Position numbers and translations under genes: made by a program. DNA of 64,000 bases, from NCBI GenBank assembly GCA_001768735.1, contig MEMB01000006.1, positions 144,205-208,204 of the forward strand, in the 5' to 3' direction. Origin of the DNA: Alphaproteobacteria bacterium GWF2_58_20. Lineage in GTDB: Bacteria > Pseudomonadota > Alphaproteobacteria > UBA1247. Shown piece by piece: positions 1-8,144 of this stretch. Under the pieces are notes generated by a model that did no database searches, was not told the origin of the DNA, and saw only the letters and a program-made list of their open reading frames with translations. How positions within the stretch are numbered: position 1 is the first letter of the stretch; each line of letters opens with the position of its first letter.

Positions 1-408
1 GGTCATGCGCGTGCCGCCCAGCCAGCTTTCCAGGCGCATCAGGCGGGAAGGGCGATCAATGTAACGAAAGGAGCGGTGGTGCAGGAACAGGCGGGTACCA
101 AGCAGCCGCGCCAGGCCCACAAGAAGGGTGTCGTAAAGGATTCCGTACCCGGCGGCAGCGCACAGGTAGCAGGCCCGCTGCGGGTGTTTGCGTCCATGCA
201 GAAGGGCCGCCGCCGCTTTCAGGTATCCTGTGGCGCGGTTCAGGTGATAGCGGGGGGAACGGGCATCAAGCCCTCCGCCCGAGGTGCGGATGGCGACAAT
301 GGCGTGCCCGACCCCTTGCGCTTCCAGACGCCTGAGGACATTTGCACTGCTGCGGGCCGCGCCATGCATGGGGGGCGGCAGGGGCGCGACAAAAACAAGA
401 TGGGTCAT
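1..408 (-). CDS. Glycosyltransferase (family 4-like), N-terminal part, truncated by window edge
   Basis: This reading frame is absent from the ORF track because it runs off the window. Reading the minus strand from the ATG at 408 gives 136 uninterrupted residues starting MTHLVFVAPLPPPMHGAARS. The P-L-P-P-P-x-H-G start and a later strand ending in LFLHH are typical of the N-terminal Rossmann domain of GT4-fold glycosyltransferases, which move sugars from activated donors onto lipids or polysaccharides. The C-terminal donor-binding domain lies outside the window. The ATG overlaps the stop of the upstream FecR gene as ATGA, so translation is probably coupled. Family assignment is fairly safe; the substrate is unknown. 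Confidence 0.7.
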   Translation of the reverse strand, partial: MTHLVFVAPLPPPMHGAARSSANVLRRLEAQGVGHAIVAIRTSGGGLDARSPRYHLNRATGYLKAAAALLHGRKHPQRACYLCAAAGYGILYDTLLVGLARLLGTRLFLHHRSFRYIDRPSRLMRLESWLGGTRMT

Positions 409-1832
409 GGCGCGAGCTGCACCGTCCATGTGGCGCTGGTCGCCGGAATGTCGCCCGCCATCAGCTTGACCATGATCTGGCGCGCCGCTGCCACGGGGCC
501 ATCCAGAGGCATGGCGCGGAGCTGGATCCGGTCGCCGGGCTGAACGGTTGTGGAGGCTTGAGCAGGGGTTTCTTCCCAGGTGTTGTTGTCATTGCCTGCC
601 CGCAGGACGCGCAGGACGGTTTCCGCAAAAATCTCGGAATAGCCATCGAAAGCAAAAGGATCGTCGATGGAGATGGTGAGGGCGCCGGTAAAGCCTTCAA
701 GGGTTTGAGTGTTGGACATGATGCTGGTTCCGGCAACGCCTTCGCTGGAGGTAAAGGACAATGTGTTAGGAACATAATCACGTGTGCCGAGCTGCCATGA
801 TACTGTCTGGATACCAAGGAGGGCTTCGATTTGGCGTGTGGCTCCGGGAGATGTTATTGTTGTTGCCTTGAACCAGAAATACTGGCCGCTGCGCGCATGG
901 CCCGGATACATGCTCCAGCAATTGTCGGAGGCGGGAGGTTGTGCGGCGCTGTCGGTGACGCAGTAACCATGGGATCCGCCCGATGAATATGTCATGAGAA
1001 CGGGAACAATGCTATTGGGCACCAGCTTGAGCGGGCCGAAGCCCCGCACGACCTCTATGTCTGGATCCTGATCGAGGCTGGGAGGCAGGATGCTGCGGCC
1101 TTCCGTGTCTTCAAGGGTGGGATCCGGGGAAAGGTTTGTGTCGCTGCCAATCGCGTTTTCGAGCAGGTATTTGACTTCCCCGTAACGGGCGCGGATGTCA
1201 TCCGGAGAAATGGGCTGGGTGCCCGGCATGGCGCCCACAGACGTTACGATGATGCTGTCATAGGCGGTATCAATTTCTCTGCTGCCGGTTTCGTTGGTCA
1301 CGCTGACGCGGCCAACATGGCCGTCCGGGTCGGGCAGCAGGATGACCTGCATGCCGGAAGGCAAGGTGTGGAAAAGGTCGATGATGACAGCCGTGCCGCG
1401 CACACCGATGGTGCCGACAGGCGTGTTGATGACCATGGCATCCTCGCCGGATTTGGCAATGGCGCCGCTGACAAAGGCATAAATGCCTTCAAGGATGGAC
1501 CAGAGCCCGCGCGAACCACTGTTGTGGAAGTCGATGGTGATGGTGGAATTGGGGTCGATCGCAAGGTTGGTGCCGTCAATGAAGCCAATGACAAGTGAGC
1601 CGGATCCATCGGTTTTAATGGTATCTCCCTGGTAGATCTTGCTGCGTTCGGCAAGGTCTGTCATGCCTTCTCCCTCCCGCGTAACGGTGGCACCGGGATT
1701 TGCGGCCAGAACCATGCCGACATGGGCGGAAAGGTCATCCTGTCCCGGAATGGTGCGCCGCAGGACGTATTGTTCGGCGTGGGCAGGCAGGGCAAGCAGG
1801 AGACACAGGACAAGGGAGATCAGGCGGGGCAT
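405..1832 (-). CDS. Secreted FecR-domain protein
   Basis: A 475-residue exported protein. I start at the ATG at 1832 rather than 1886, because it begins a clean signal peptide (MPRLISLVLCLLLALPAHA) and has a GAGGA ribosome site. Residues about 45-155 form a FecR domain: an IYQGDTIKTDGSGS segment, a DGTNLAIDPNS segment and a late TPVGTIGVRGT motif. There is no N-terminal anti-sigma region and no membrane helix, so this is not a classical FecR signal transducer but one of the periplasmic or surface FecR-domain proteins. The mature N-terminus reads QYVLRRTI and resembles the start of other surface proteins in this window. The gene lies between a pilin-like gene and a glycosyltransferase, and overlaps the latter by 4 bp. 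Confidence 0.75.
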   Translation of the reverse strand: MPRLISLVLCLLLALPAHAEQYVLRRTIPGQDDLSAHVGMVLAANPGATVTREGEGMTDLAERSKIYQGDTIKTDGSGSLVIGFIDGTNLAIDPNSTITIDFHNSGSRGLWSILEGIYAFVSGAIAKSGEDAMVINTPVGTIGVRGTAVIIDLFHTLPSGMQVILLPDPDGHVGRVSVTNETGSREIDTAYDSIIVTSVGAMPGTQPISPDDIRARYGEVKYLLENAIGSDTNLSPDPTLEDTEGRSILPPSLDQDPDIEVVRGFGPLKLVPNSIVPVLMTYSSGGSHGYCVTDSAAQPPASDNCWSMYPGHARSGQYFWFKATTITSPGATRQIEALLGIQTVSWQLGTRDYVPNTLSFTSSEGVAGTSIMSNTQTLEGFTGALTISIDDPFAFDGYSEIFAETVLRVLRAGNDNNTWEETPAQASTTVQPGDRIQLRAMPLDGPVAAARQIMVKLMAGDIPATSATWTVQLAP

Positions 1833-1867
1833 GTTTTTGGTCCTCGTTTGGTAGGGACAAAGGGGCA

Positions 1868-2371
1868 TCAGGGTTCGGTGCAGCAAGGATCCCTGGGATC
1901 CATGGCGGGATTGGCGGCCGCAGTGCGGCTGGTGCAGGCCATGGGGTTTGATGGATTTCCGGATTCCACGCAGCAGGGCAGGATGGGGCCATCAAACCCC
2001 AGTCGGCTTCTGGTGGACTGACAGGTGTTTTCAGCTTTTGTGTCGTTTCCGATGATGGTGCGCAGTTCGTTGTTCAGGATGTTCCAGACCTGTGCCGGCG
2101 CGCCCGGAAGGTCACTGAGGTATTCTTCGTTCACCAGGCAGTCCAGCTCGAGCAGCAGGCCGTTTGCGGTGCAGGAATCCTGAAGGGTTTTTCCGGAGTC
2201 ATCCTCAAACATCGTGATGGCGCTCAGGATTTGTTCCTGTTCGGCCATGAGGCGGGATGCGGATGCATCAGACAGGTAGCCACGAAAGACTCCGCCGCCA
2301 TAATAAGCGGCAATCATGGTTGTAACGGCCACCAGCGCAATGGCAATGGCTGTGGCAATCAGGTTGCCCAT
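1868..2371 (-). CDS. Pilin-like, N-terminally anchored cysteine-rich protein
   Basis: A 167-residue protein with a hydrophobic N-terminal helix (residues about 4-27) followed by a helical ASRLMAEQEQI stretch, as in type IV pilins and pseudopilins. No prepilin leader is visible: the helix starts almost at the initiator Met and lacks the Glu5 landmark. The C-terminal half has spaced cysteines and ends in DPRDPCC. The whole length resembles the first 175 residues of the RCC1 protein at 36679, sharing YGG, ASRL..E.EQI, C.S.R.R.GFD and DPCC. A GGGGG ribosome site precedes the ATG. It begins the probable operon with the FecR protein. The exact role is unknown. Confidence 0.6.
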   Translation of the reverse strand: MGNLIATAIAIALVAVTTMIAAYYGGGVFRGYLSDASASRLMAEQEQILSAITMFEDDSGKTLQDSCTANGLLLELDCLVNEEYLSDLPGAPAQVWNILNNELRTIIGNDTKAENTCQSTRSRLGFDGPILPCCVESGNPSNPMACTSRTAAANPAMDPRDPCCTEP

Positions 2372-2444
2372 GTTTCCCGACCCCCTTTACATGAAACGGC
2401 ATATGGACAAGCATACCTTTTCAGGGAGGTGGGGTCAAAGCTTT

Positions 2445-3770
2445 TTACAATGAAAGCAGGGCAAAAAGGGCCAGCAGGAACCCCAATCCGGCAAAGCTGG
2501 CCAGCCAGGCTTTCCTGTCCATCATGTTGCGGCCCTTTTCATCCACAAGGACGTCGCTGGAAAATCCTGTGCGTTTTATCAGGTTCTTGTGTTCCGGAAG
2601 GCCGCTGCCTGCAATGTGACTGGCCACCGGTTTCCAGTTGGAAAGGGCGGGCGTTCCCATCTGGTCGGTTGTCCAGATGAAAAGGGTGTTGCCATTTTTC
2701 AGGCGCAGGGCGACACCTTCGGTTTGGGCGCTGGCGAGCAACAAGGCCTGGCCGCGGGGGCCGCGTCCAAAGGCGCTTGCAATGAACAGGAGGTTGACCA
2801 GCCATTTGGGGGAGGTCTTGGCAGCCGGGGCGGTCCATTCCATGGCATCAAAAGGCAGGATGAGCGTTCCGGCGACATGCGTGAGGACCAGGCCTTCCGG
2901 AATGGGGCGAACCGAAAAAGTGGCGGCGGCGGCGGTTTGAATGGCCAGGAAAGCGCCCATGGCCGCCATCGGCCACAGCACCAGGGTTATGGGAAGGGCC
3001 GTTGCAAAAACCCGCTGGCTTCCGCCTGCAATGAAGATGGGCAGGATGTAGAAACCATAGAGTATCAACGCTGTCACAAGATCGGACGCCACCATGCGCC
3101 AGCGGTGGTAATGGGCTGCGCCCTTCGGATGGCGTGGATATCCCGCCAGAAGATGGAGAAGAACGCCCGCCATCAGCAGGAGAGAGCCAACGGTCCGGAA
3201 AGGGTGGAACAGGGCGGGGGGAATGTCGGGGCCGGAAAAGCCTGCGCCTAGCGTGAAATCGCTGTCATGGAAAGTCTGGCGGCGCAGTTCGAGGATGTGT
3301 TCTCCGGCTGCAATATAGCAGGGGGTGGAAATGCGGGTGTCAAGGCCGGAAAGGGCAGGGTCGCCGGGGGCAAAAAAGAGGGGGCGTCCCGAGGGTCTTG
3401 TGTCGTCCGGGCTGGCGCGCCAGAGCCATGCGGCACCTGGCCGGGCTTCGCTGGCATCCAGGAGGTTTGCGATGGTTTGCGGGGAAAGACTCGCTGTCTG
3501 GAGACAGGCGCGGGTTTTTTCCGACGCAAAGTCGGCAAGGGAAAGGGCTGCCAGGCGCTGGTTTTCGGAGGAAAGCGCACGGATGCCGGTGCGCAAGGCC
3601 GTCTGTTCCTGCGCAAAGTTGACAGGGCGCAAGGAAATGATGGGGGCTGTCGGGGTCAGGAAGGCCAGCCAGATTCCGCCCAGGATCAGGATGCTGGATG
3701 CCAGGCGGGCAATTCCGGCGGTTCCAGGCAGGAATGGGAGGGTGGCATTGGTTGTTTTTTCGGGTTTCAT
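2445..3770 (-). CDS. Multi-pass inner-membrane protein of unknown function
   Basis: The track ORF begins at 4073, but its first 101 residues overlap the divergent promoter region and look non-coding. The ATG at 3770 gives a 441-residue protein beginning MKPEKTTNA, just downstream of a good minus-strand promoter. About five hydrophobic segments are visible: near residues 20-40, at VGSLLLMAGVLLHLLAGY, at LVTALILYGFYILPIFIAGG, at LPITLVLWPMAAMGAFLAI, and a C-terminal anchor ending ALFALLSL. A soluble domain of about 150 residues lies between the first two. No catalytic motif was recognised. It is transcribed away from the FlgT/LPP20-like cluster and may belong with the envelope genes on either side. 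Confidence 0.6.
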   Translation of the reverse strand: MKPEKTTNATLPFLPGTAGIARLASSILILGGIWLAFLTPTAPIISLRPVNFAQEQTALRTGIRALSSENQRLAALSLADFASEKTRACLQTASLSPQTIANLLDASEARPGAAWLWRASPDDTRPSGRPLFFAPGDPALSGLDTRISTPCYIAAGEHILELRRQTFHDSDFTLGAGFSGPDIPPALFHPFRTVGSLLLMAGVLLHLLAGYPRHPKGAAHYHRWRMVASDLVTALILYGFYILPIFIAGGSQRVFATALPITLVLWPMAAMGAFLAIQTAAAATFSVRPIPEGLVLTHVAGTLILPFDAMEWTAPAAKTSPKWLVNLLFIASAFGRGPRGQALLLASAQTEGVALRLKNGNTLFIWTTDQMGTPALSNWKPVASHIAGSGLPEHKNLIKRTGFSSDVLVDEKGRNMMDRKAWLASFAGLGFLLALFALLSL

Positions 3771-3797
3771 GGCAGCCTTTCCAGGTTTTTCGGGGGC

Positions 3798-3826
3798 ATT
3801 ATCCTTGTTTTCATGAAAGCATGCAA
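3798..3826 (-). promoter_or_regulatory. Sigma-70-type promoter for the membrane protein at 2445-3770
   Basis: Minus strand: TTGCAT, 17-bp spacer, GATAAT, ending about 28 bp upstream of the ATG at 3770. Five of six bases match the consensus at the -10 box and four of six at the -35 box. It supports the short start chosen for that gene. Confidence 0.5.
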
Positions 3827-3847
3827 TGCTCCTATACGGAAATCCGG

Positions 3848-3876
3848 TTGCACTTGGACGCAATGACGGGTAAATT
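3848..3876 (+). promoter_or_regulatory. Possible sigma-70 promoter for the exported-protein cluster
   Basis: Plus strand: TTGCAC, 17-bp spacer, TAAATT. It would give a leader of about 100 nt before the ATG at 3982. It lies back to back with the minus-strand promoter at 3798-3826. Assigned by pattern only. Confidence 0.4.
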
Positions 3877-3981
3877 GTTGGGAGAACGGAAATTATCCGC
3901 CTTGTCCGTTCATAGGGAGGGGCGACCCGGGCAGACGTTATGGTCCGGCAAACGGAATGATTTTTAAGGAGACGGAAAGCC

Positions 3982-5082
3982 ATGCTTAAAAACGTGTGCC
4001 ATGTTCTGTTTGTTCTCATGGTCATGGGTGGTTCAGCCCTTGCCCGCGAAGTGGCAACCGAGGGGCATGGCACCAGCTTTGCCCTGGCGGTGCAGGATGG
4101 CCTGCGTCAGGCTGTGGCCCAGGCGTCCGGCGTGGATGTCCAGGCGACAACGCAGGTACAGGGTATGAAATGGGTGCGCGATGATATCACCACCCATGCG
4201 CAAGGCTATGTGACTGATTATGAGATTCTTTCGGAAGAGGAAAATCCGTCGGGGACGCATGTTGTGAAATTGCGCGCCAATGTCAATGCCGGGCGCATCC
4301 GCAACCATGCTGAAGCCCTTGAAATCCTCATGAAGCTGTCCGGGCACCCGAGGGTTGTGGTTCTTGGGCTTGATGATGAGCTGGAAAGCATTTCTCCGGT
4401 CATGCCGGATTTTGCCCTTCTCACGGAGACGGTGGCTGGCATTTTTCGGGATGATTTCCGTTTTGACGTGGTGGAAGAAGAGCGGCGCATTCCCAACAAG
4501 ACCCGCAAGGAAGCCCTGGCGGCTGTGCATGGAACGGCAGATTATGCCATTCTTGTCCGGGTGGAGCGTTTGGAATCCCCGGTTATCGGTGAAGTCCGTC
4601 TGTCCCTTGACGCAGTGCGCCTGTCCGATGGCAAGGCCATTTCCAGCCGCAGCGAAGATGTTTTCATGCCGCACCACCGGTTCCGGAGGGGAAGGGTTCC
4701 TTCAGACCGCATGGCGGTGGATGCCGTTCTTGCCCACGTGTTTCCGCTGGGCGTAGAAATGGCGCAGGACATGGTGGATGACCTTCAGGCAGAAAACATG
4801 CCGGGAGAAGGCCTCCAGTACCGACTTTCCTTCCAGGGATTGCCCGCATATGTGGTTGACGGGTTTGGGGAAGCCCTTGCGGGCTTGCCGGGTTTCGTGC
4901 GTATCCATCTTGAGAAAAGGGATGGCCATGCGCTTGTATTTTCCTTCTGGTCGAGCCTGCCCAATGCGGAGCTGGTGGACCGGGAGATTCGTGAGTTGCT
5001 TGATGACAGGGGGATTTCCCATCGTTTTCGGGTTGAGGGCCGTGTACTGAGTTACAAGGCTGTGGATCCTGTCTTTGAGTGA
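3982..5082 (+). CDS. Exported FlgT/CsgG-like protein
   Basis: A 366-residue protein with a signal peptide ending SALA (about residue 21). The mature N-terminus, including ALAVQDGLRQAVAQASGVDV, matches the pattern of the FlgT N-terminal/LPP20 domain, in which a 'shared A..AL..A' helix packs on a sheet. The next segment, from HPRVVVLGLDDE to FRFDVVEEERRI, resembles the CsgG-type alpha/beta domain found in FlgT. FlgT builds an outer ring of Vibrio flagellar motors, but no flagellar gene is present here, so only the fold is claimed. AAGGAGA precedes the ATG. It heads a run of four same-strand exported proteins and probably acts in the periplasm or at the outer membrane. Confidence 0.6.
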   Translation: MLKNVCHVLFVLMVMGGSALAREVATEGHGTSFALAVQDGLRQAVAQASGVDVQATTQVQGMKWVRDDITTHAQGYVTDYEILSEEENPSGTHVVKLRANVNAGRIRNHAEALEILMKLSGHPRVVVLGLDDELESISPVMPDFALLTETVAGIFRDDFRFDVVEEERRIPNKTRKEALAAVHGTADYAILVRVERLESPVIGEVRLSLDAVRLSDGKAISSRSEDVFMPHHRFRRGRVPSDRMAVDAVLAHVFPLGVEMAQDMVDDLQAENMPGEGLQYRLSFQGLPAYVVDGFGEALAGLPGFVRIHLEKRDGHALVFSFWSSLPNAELVDREIRELLDDRGISHRFRVEGRVLSYKAVDPVFE

Positions 5083-5125
5083 TGTTGGGGCATCTCGCCC
5101 AGTGCGTACCAAAGTGGAGAGTGAC

Positions 5126-6091
5126 ATGAAGAAAACCAGTTACCTGCTGATGTCGGCGATTGCCGCATTTGCCTGGCTGCTTGCACCGGGCATGGCAAAG
5201 GCTGCTGACAAGCCAAACCTCCTCGTCATGGGGGAAGATGCGGATGAAGATACCGTTCCTCGTGACAGCCGCGTGTTCCGTCGCGTGGTCAATGAGCTGC
5301 AAAACCAGCTCAACAATGAAGGCTACAATGTCTTCGACGAAACGGCCATTACCCTTGACGGGTATGTTCAGGGCCGCGTGCGCCGCACCGATGCCGAAAT
5401 CATCGACATCGCCCGCAGCGTCACCCGTCCGCCAATTGATGTGGCGACCATGTTCATCATTTATGCCAGTGCAGAAGTCCTGCCGTACACGACCAAGGTC
5501 CGGACCCGCATCGAAGGCCGTTTGCTCAACGTCCAGACCGGACGCAGCATGGGCAATTTCGAGGTGGAATCGCCGACGACCTGGCGTGCGCCGGTTAATT
5601 GTTCGCGCGAATGCATCCTGGAAACCGTAGGGACCCATGCCCGCGAGCTGGCCATGAGCCTTGGGGATGTGCTGGTGCAGAAACTGACCAACGAAGTGAC
5701 CGGTGGTGCAGCGACCTACATGCCGGAATCCGGCATGGCGCCTGCCCCGGCTCCCATTGGTGGCGGTTTGAATGGCGGCAGCCAGAACCCGGGGTATGTG
5801 ACCCAGTATGTCCTGACCTTCGAGAATTTCACCACCCGTGAGATGCTCGACTGGGAAGACTATCTGCGGATCTTCTCCGGCTATCGCAGCCATCGCGCCA
5901 TGGAAGACACTGGCATGGTGCATCGCATCTGGTACGAGTCCTCCATCGATGATGCCAAGCTGCACCGCAACCTGCAGAAGGCGGCGGACAAGCTCGGCGC
6001 CGATGTGCGGATCACCAAGGACCGTAATGAATACAAGGTCCAGAAGATCGGCATGCGCAAGATGGGTGGCCCGCGTCAGGACGCCTGGTAA
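5126..6091 (+). CDS. Exported protein of unknown function, possibly CsgG-like
   Basis: The ATG at 5126, after GTGGAGA, starts a clear signal peptide (MKKTSYLLMSAIAAFAWLLA, cleavage near KAADK). The upstream 17 track residues overlap the preceding gene and are not needed. The mature 297 residues begin with a beta-alpha unit (NLLVMGEDADEDTV, then RVVNELQNQLNNEGYNVFDE) like the N-terminal unit of CsgG/TolB-type domains. Alanine/proline/glycine-rich residues around 215-240 link it to a second compact domain containing LTFENFTTREMLDWEDYLRI. No enzyme motif is visible. Its position between the FlgT-like and LPP20-like genes suggests a shared envelope complex. Confidence 0.55.
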   Translation: MKKTSYLLMSAIAAFAWLLAPGMAKAADKPNLLVMGEDADEDTVPRDSRVFRRVVNELQNQLNNEGYNVFDETAITLDGYVQGRVRRTDAEIIDIARSVTRPPIDVATMFIIYASAEVLPYTTKVRTRIEGRLLNVQTGRSMGNFEVESPTTWRAPVNCSRECILETVGTHARELAMSLGDVLVQKLTNEVTGGAATYMPESGMAPAPAPIGGGLNGGSQNPGYVTQYVLTFENFTTREMLDWEDYLRIFSGYRSHRAMEDTGMVHRIWYESSIDDAKLHRNLQKAADKLGADVRITKDRNEYKVQKIGMRKMGGPRQDAW

Positions 6092-6125
6092 GAATGGTCG
6101 GGCGGGTGTTGCTCCCGTGGGGTAA

Positions 6126-6198
6126 CGCCAGCCTGGCGCTTTTTATGGATCATGCGTGGTTCCTGTTGGAACCCTGGTTCTTTTGGGGGCCACGCATG
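6126..6198 (+). other. Intergenic hairpins between two exported-protein genes
   Basis: The 208-bp gap holds two structures. A short CGCCA-GCC-TGGCG hairpin followed by CTTTTT (6126-6144) could act as a weak terminator. A 9-bp inverted repeat, CATGCGTGG (6151-6159) against CCACGCATG (6190-6198), encloses 30 bp. They could reduce read-through or stabilise the upstream message. Confidence 0.35.
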
Positions 6199-6299
6199 TT
6201 TCCTGTTTCCGGGGGGATTCCTGGACCATGCCTTTCTGACGGGCGTTTGTTCCGAAAGACATTTGTGGCGGCATGTATTTTTGTCCCGGGAGGTGCACG

Positions 6300-7223
6300 A
6301 TGAAACTGCGAATCCTTTTTATGTCCGGCATCCTGATGACGGTGGCAGGAGGTGTTCCTGCCTTTGCCGGATACCTTGAAAAACAAGCTGTTTCGCAGAA
6401 AGGCCCTGAGGCCGTTCTGGACTGGACGTCCGGCATTCTTGAGGTGGTCGGCCGGGCAACAGCCCCGGATCGGGGGTCTGCGGTTCAGCGCGAAATCATG
6501 GCCATCGAGGCCGCGCGTGCCATGGCGTACAAACACCTGGCGGAATCCCTGCATGGGGTTCGGGTGCAAGCCCATACCACGGTTGGGAACATGGCCCGCG
6601 TCATGCAGGATGTTTCTACCGCCGTGAATGGTATGGTCACGGGGGCCGTTCCCGTGTCTGAAAGTGTTTCCTGGGTTTCGGATATCCGTGATGGCAGCGC
6701 CGTAGCTGCCGCACCTTGGGCGGAAGTTGTCTTGCGCATTTGCTTTGACCGCAGTGCGCCGGAGTGTGCATCGGTTCCGGAAACCCTCTATGAGGGGATC
6801 AATCTTGCGCAGCTTCTTCCCATGCCGCACAAGACGTTTGGCCGTTCCGATGCCGGGCGTTACCTAACGGATTCGTATCAGGATGAAAATTATACAGGGC
6901 TGGTTGTCGATCTTGACAAACAGGTCTTTCTTCCAGTTCTGGCTCCGGAAATCGTCACGCCTGACGGAAAAATGGTTTTCGCAGGACGGCGGGTGGATTC
7001 CCGTATTCTGGCCACACATGGTCCAGTCCGTTATGCGCAAACACTCGAGGCCGCCCGCGATGCCAGGTTTGTCGGAAACAATCCCCTGATACTCCGCGCC
7101 CGGGATGTTACGGAAGACAACCAGATTGTCATTGATCCCCATGATGCCGCCATTCTTGTAAGGACCAGCCTTGAAGACAAGGATTTCCTGCGTCTTGGCA
7201 AGGTGGTTCTTGTTCTGCCCTGA
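6300..7223 (+). CDS. Exported LPP20/FlgP-like protein
   Basis: The ATG at 6300 follows GGGAGGTG and starts a signal peptide (MKLRILFMSGILMTVAGGV, cleavage near AFAG). The product is 307 residues with no lipobox. Residues about 45-160 follow the LPP20/FlgP pattern: AIEAARAMAYKHLAESLHGV, then an amphipathic strand region ending in a VVLRICFD strand. The C-terminal third, from GLVVDLDKQVFLPVLAPEIV onward, resembles the second domain of such proteins, with a conserved-looking VGNNPLILRA. LPP20/FlgP proteins are outer-membrane-associated structural proteins. It is followed 35 bp later by a lipoprotein gene. The fold call is fairly good; the function is unknown. Confidence 0.6.
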   Translation: MKLRILFMSGILMTVAGGVPAFAGYLEKQAVSQKGPEAVLDWTSGILEVVGRATAPDRGSAVQREIMAIEAARAMAYKHLAESLHGVRVQAHTTVGNMARVMQDVSTAVNGMVTGAVPVSESVSWVSDIRDGSAVAAAPWAEVVLRICFDRSAPECASVPETLYEGINLAQLLPMPHKTFGRSDAGRYLTDSYQDENYTGLVVDLDKQVFLPVLAPEIVTPDGKMVFAGRRVDSRILATHGPVRYAQTLEAARDARFVGNNPLILRARDVTEDNQIVIDPHDAAILVRTSLEDKDFLRLGKVVLVLP

Positions 7224-7258
7224 TGTCTCGCATTCTTAAAAATAAAGGAGATGAAAAG

Positions 7259-7840
7259 ATGCTGAAAAAACTGTCCCTGCCCCTTGCCGGGCTCGCTCTC
7301 CTGCTGGGGGGCTGCACCACTTATGTCCCCACCGGTGGGTTTTCCGCTGTCCTGCCAGCCCTGACAGCAACGCCTCCGGGGGATCGCCTGTCCTATGACG
7401 ACTTGCATATCCTCAATAGCGTTGCCCAGGACAATCTGGAAGAACGCACCAGTGGCCGTGAGGATTTCTGGCGCAATGTGCAGACCCGCAATTTTGGTTC
7501 GGTGGTGTCCTTTGGCGTGATTTATGCCGGAGATGGGACGCCCTGCCGTGACATGGAACAGACCGCGACGGTCCGGGGCCGTGTGGCGCGTGCCCGTGGG
7601 CGTGCCTGCCGGGCATCAAATGGAATCTGGGGCGTGATCCAGAGCTATGGCCTGCCGTCGGGAACGACCAGTGGAACATTTATGCCGCCTGTGACGGGGA
7701 TCAATCCGCCGCCGACGCATCCTGTCCAGAACCCGCCTGTCCTTGCTCCGGGTCAGCCCGGACACTGGCAGACCCTGGGAGATTCCCTGGCACCGGGTGG
7801 CGCAAAGCGCAATGATGGCTGGCAGGGCGAATCGTTCTGA
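7259..7840 (+). CDS. Lipoprotein resembling the 17-kDa surface antigen family
   Basis: The ATG at 7259 follows AAAGGAG and starts a lipoprotein signal peptide with lipobox LLGGC (Cys about residue 18). The 193-residue product has a central segment, CRDMEQTATVRGRVARARG, followed by ACR, a typical 17-kDa antigen/RT0821-type signature. The last 50 residues are proline-rich and probably disordered. The Asp and Glu positions after the Cys that would mark inner-membrane retention are absent, so outer-membrane sorting is expected. It is the last gene of the exported cluster; a strong terminator starts 16 bp after its stop. Confidence 0.65.
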   Translation: MLKKLSLPLAGLALLLGGCTTYVPTGGFSAVLPALTATPPGDRLSYDDLHILNSVAQDNLEERTSGREDFWRNVQTRNFGSVVSFGVIYAGDGTPCRDMEQTATVRGRVARARGRACRASNGIWGVIQSYGLPSGTTSGTFMPPVTGINPPPTHPVQNPPVLAPGQPGHWQTLGDSLAPGGAKRNDGWQGESF

Positions 7841-7856
7841 TCAGCGGTCATTTTTG

Positions 7857-7896
7857 AAAAAAGTCCCGGGCATCAGATGGTGTCCGGGACTTTTTA
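7857..7896 (+). terminator. Rho-independent terminator
   Basis: GTCCCGG (7863-7869) pairs with CCGGGAC (7884-7890), flanked by A6 on the left and T5 on the right. It ends the exported-protein cluster. Confidence 0.85.
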
Positions 7897-7903
7897 TTTC
7901 CAC

Positions 7904-7932
7904 TTGGCATTTTTATAAAACATGGGTATGGT
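7904..7932 (+). promoter_or_regulatory. Putative rne promoter, with a long leader
   Basis: TTGGCA, 17 bp, TATGGT, immediately after the terminator. It would give rne a leader of about 205 nt with no convincing ORF. Long rne leaders serve RNase E autoregulation in enterobacteria; the same role here is inference. Confidence 0.4.
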
Positions 7933-8144
7933 GCTGACCGCGATAAGTGCGGGTTCAGAATTGACGCCCGCCCATGCAACAATGTTTTCAGGTGCCGTGT
8001 GCCAAGTCCCATGCATTCCATTTCTGGCTGCTTAAAAGCGCCGTTTATCGGCATGATGGCTTGCGCTCTGCGCCTTTCCCAAACCCATGACGCACCCTTC
8101 CTTTTTATCGCCGGAAGTCCGGTGCGCCCAGGAGATTCCCTTTT

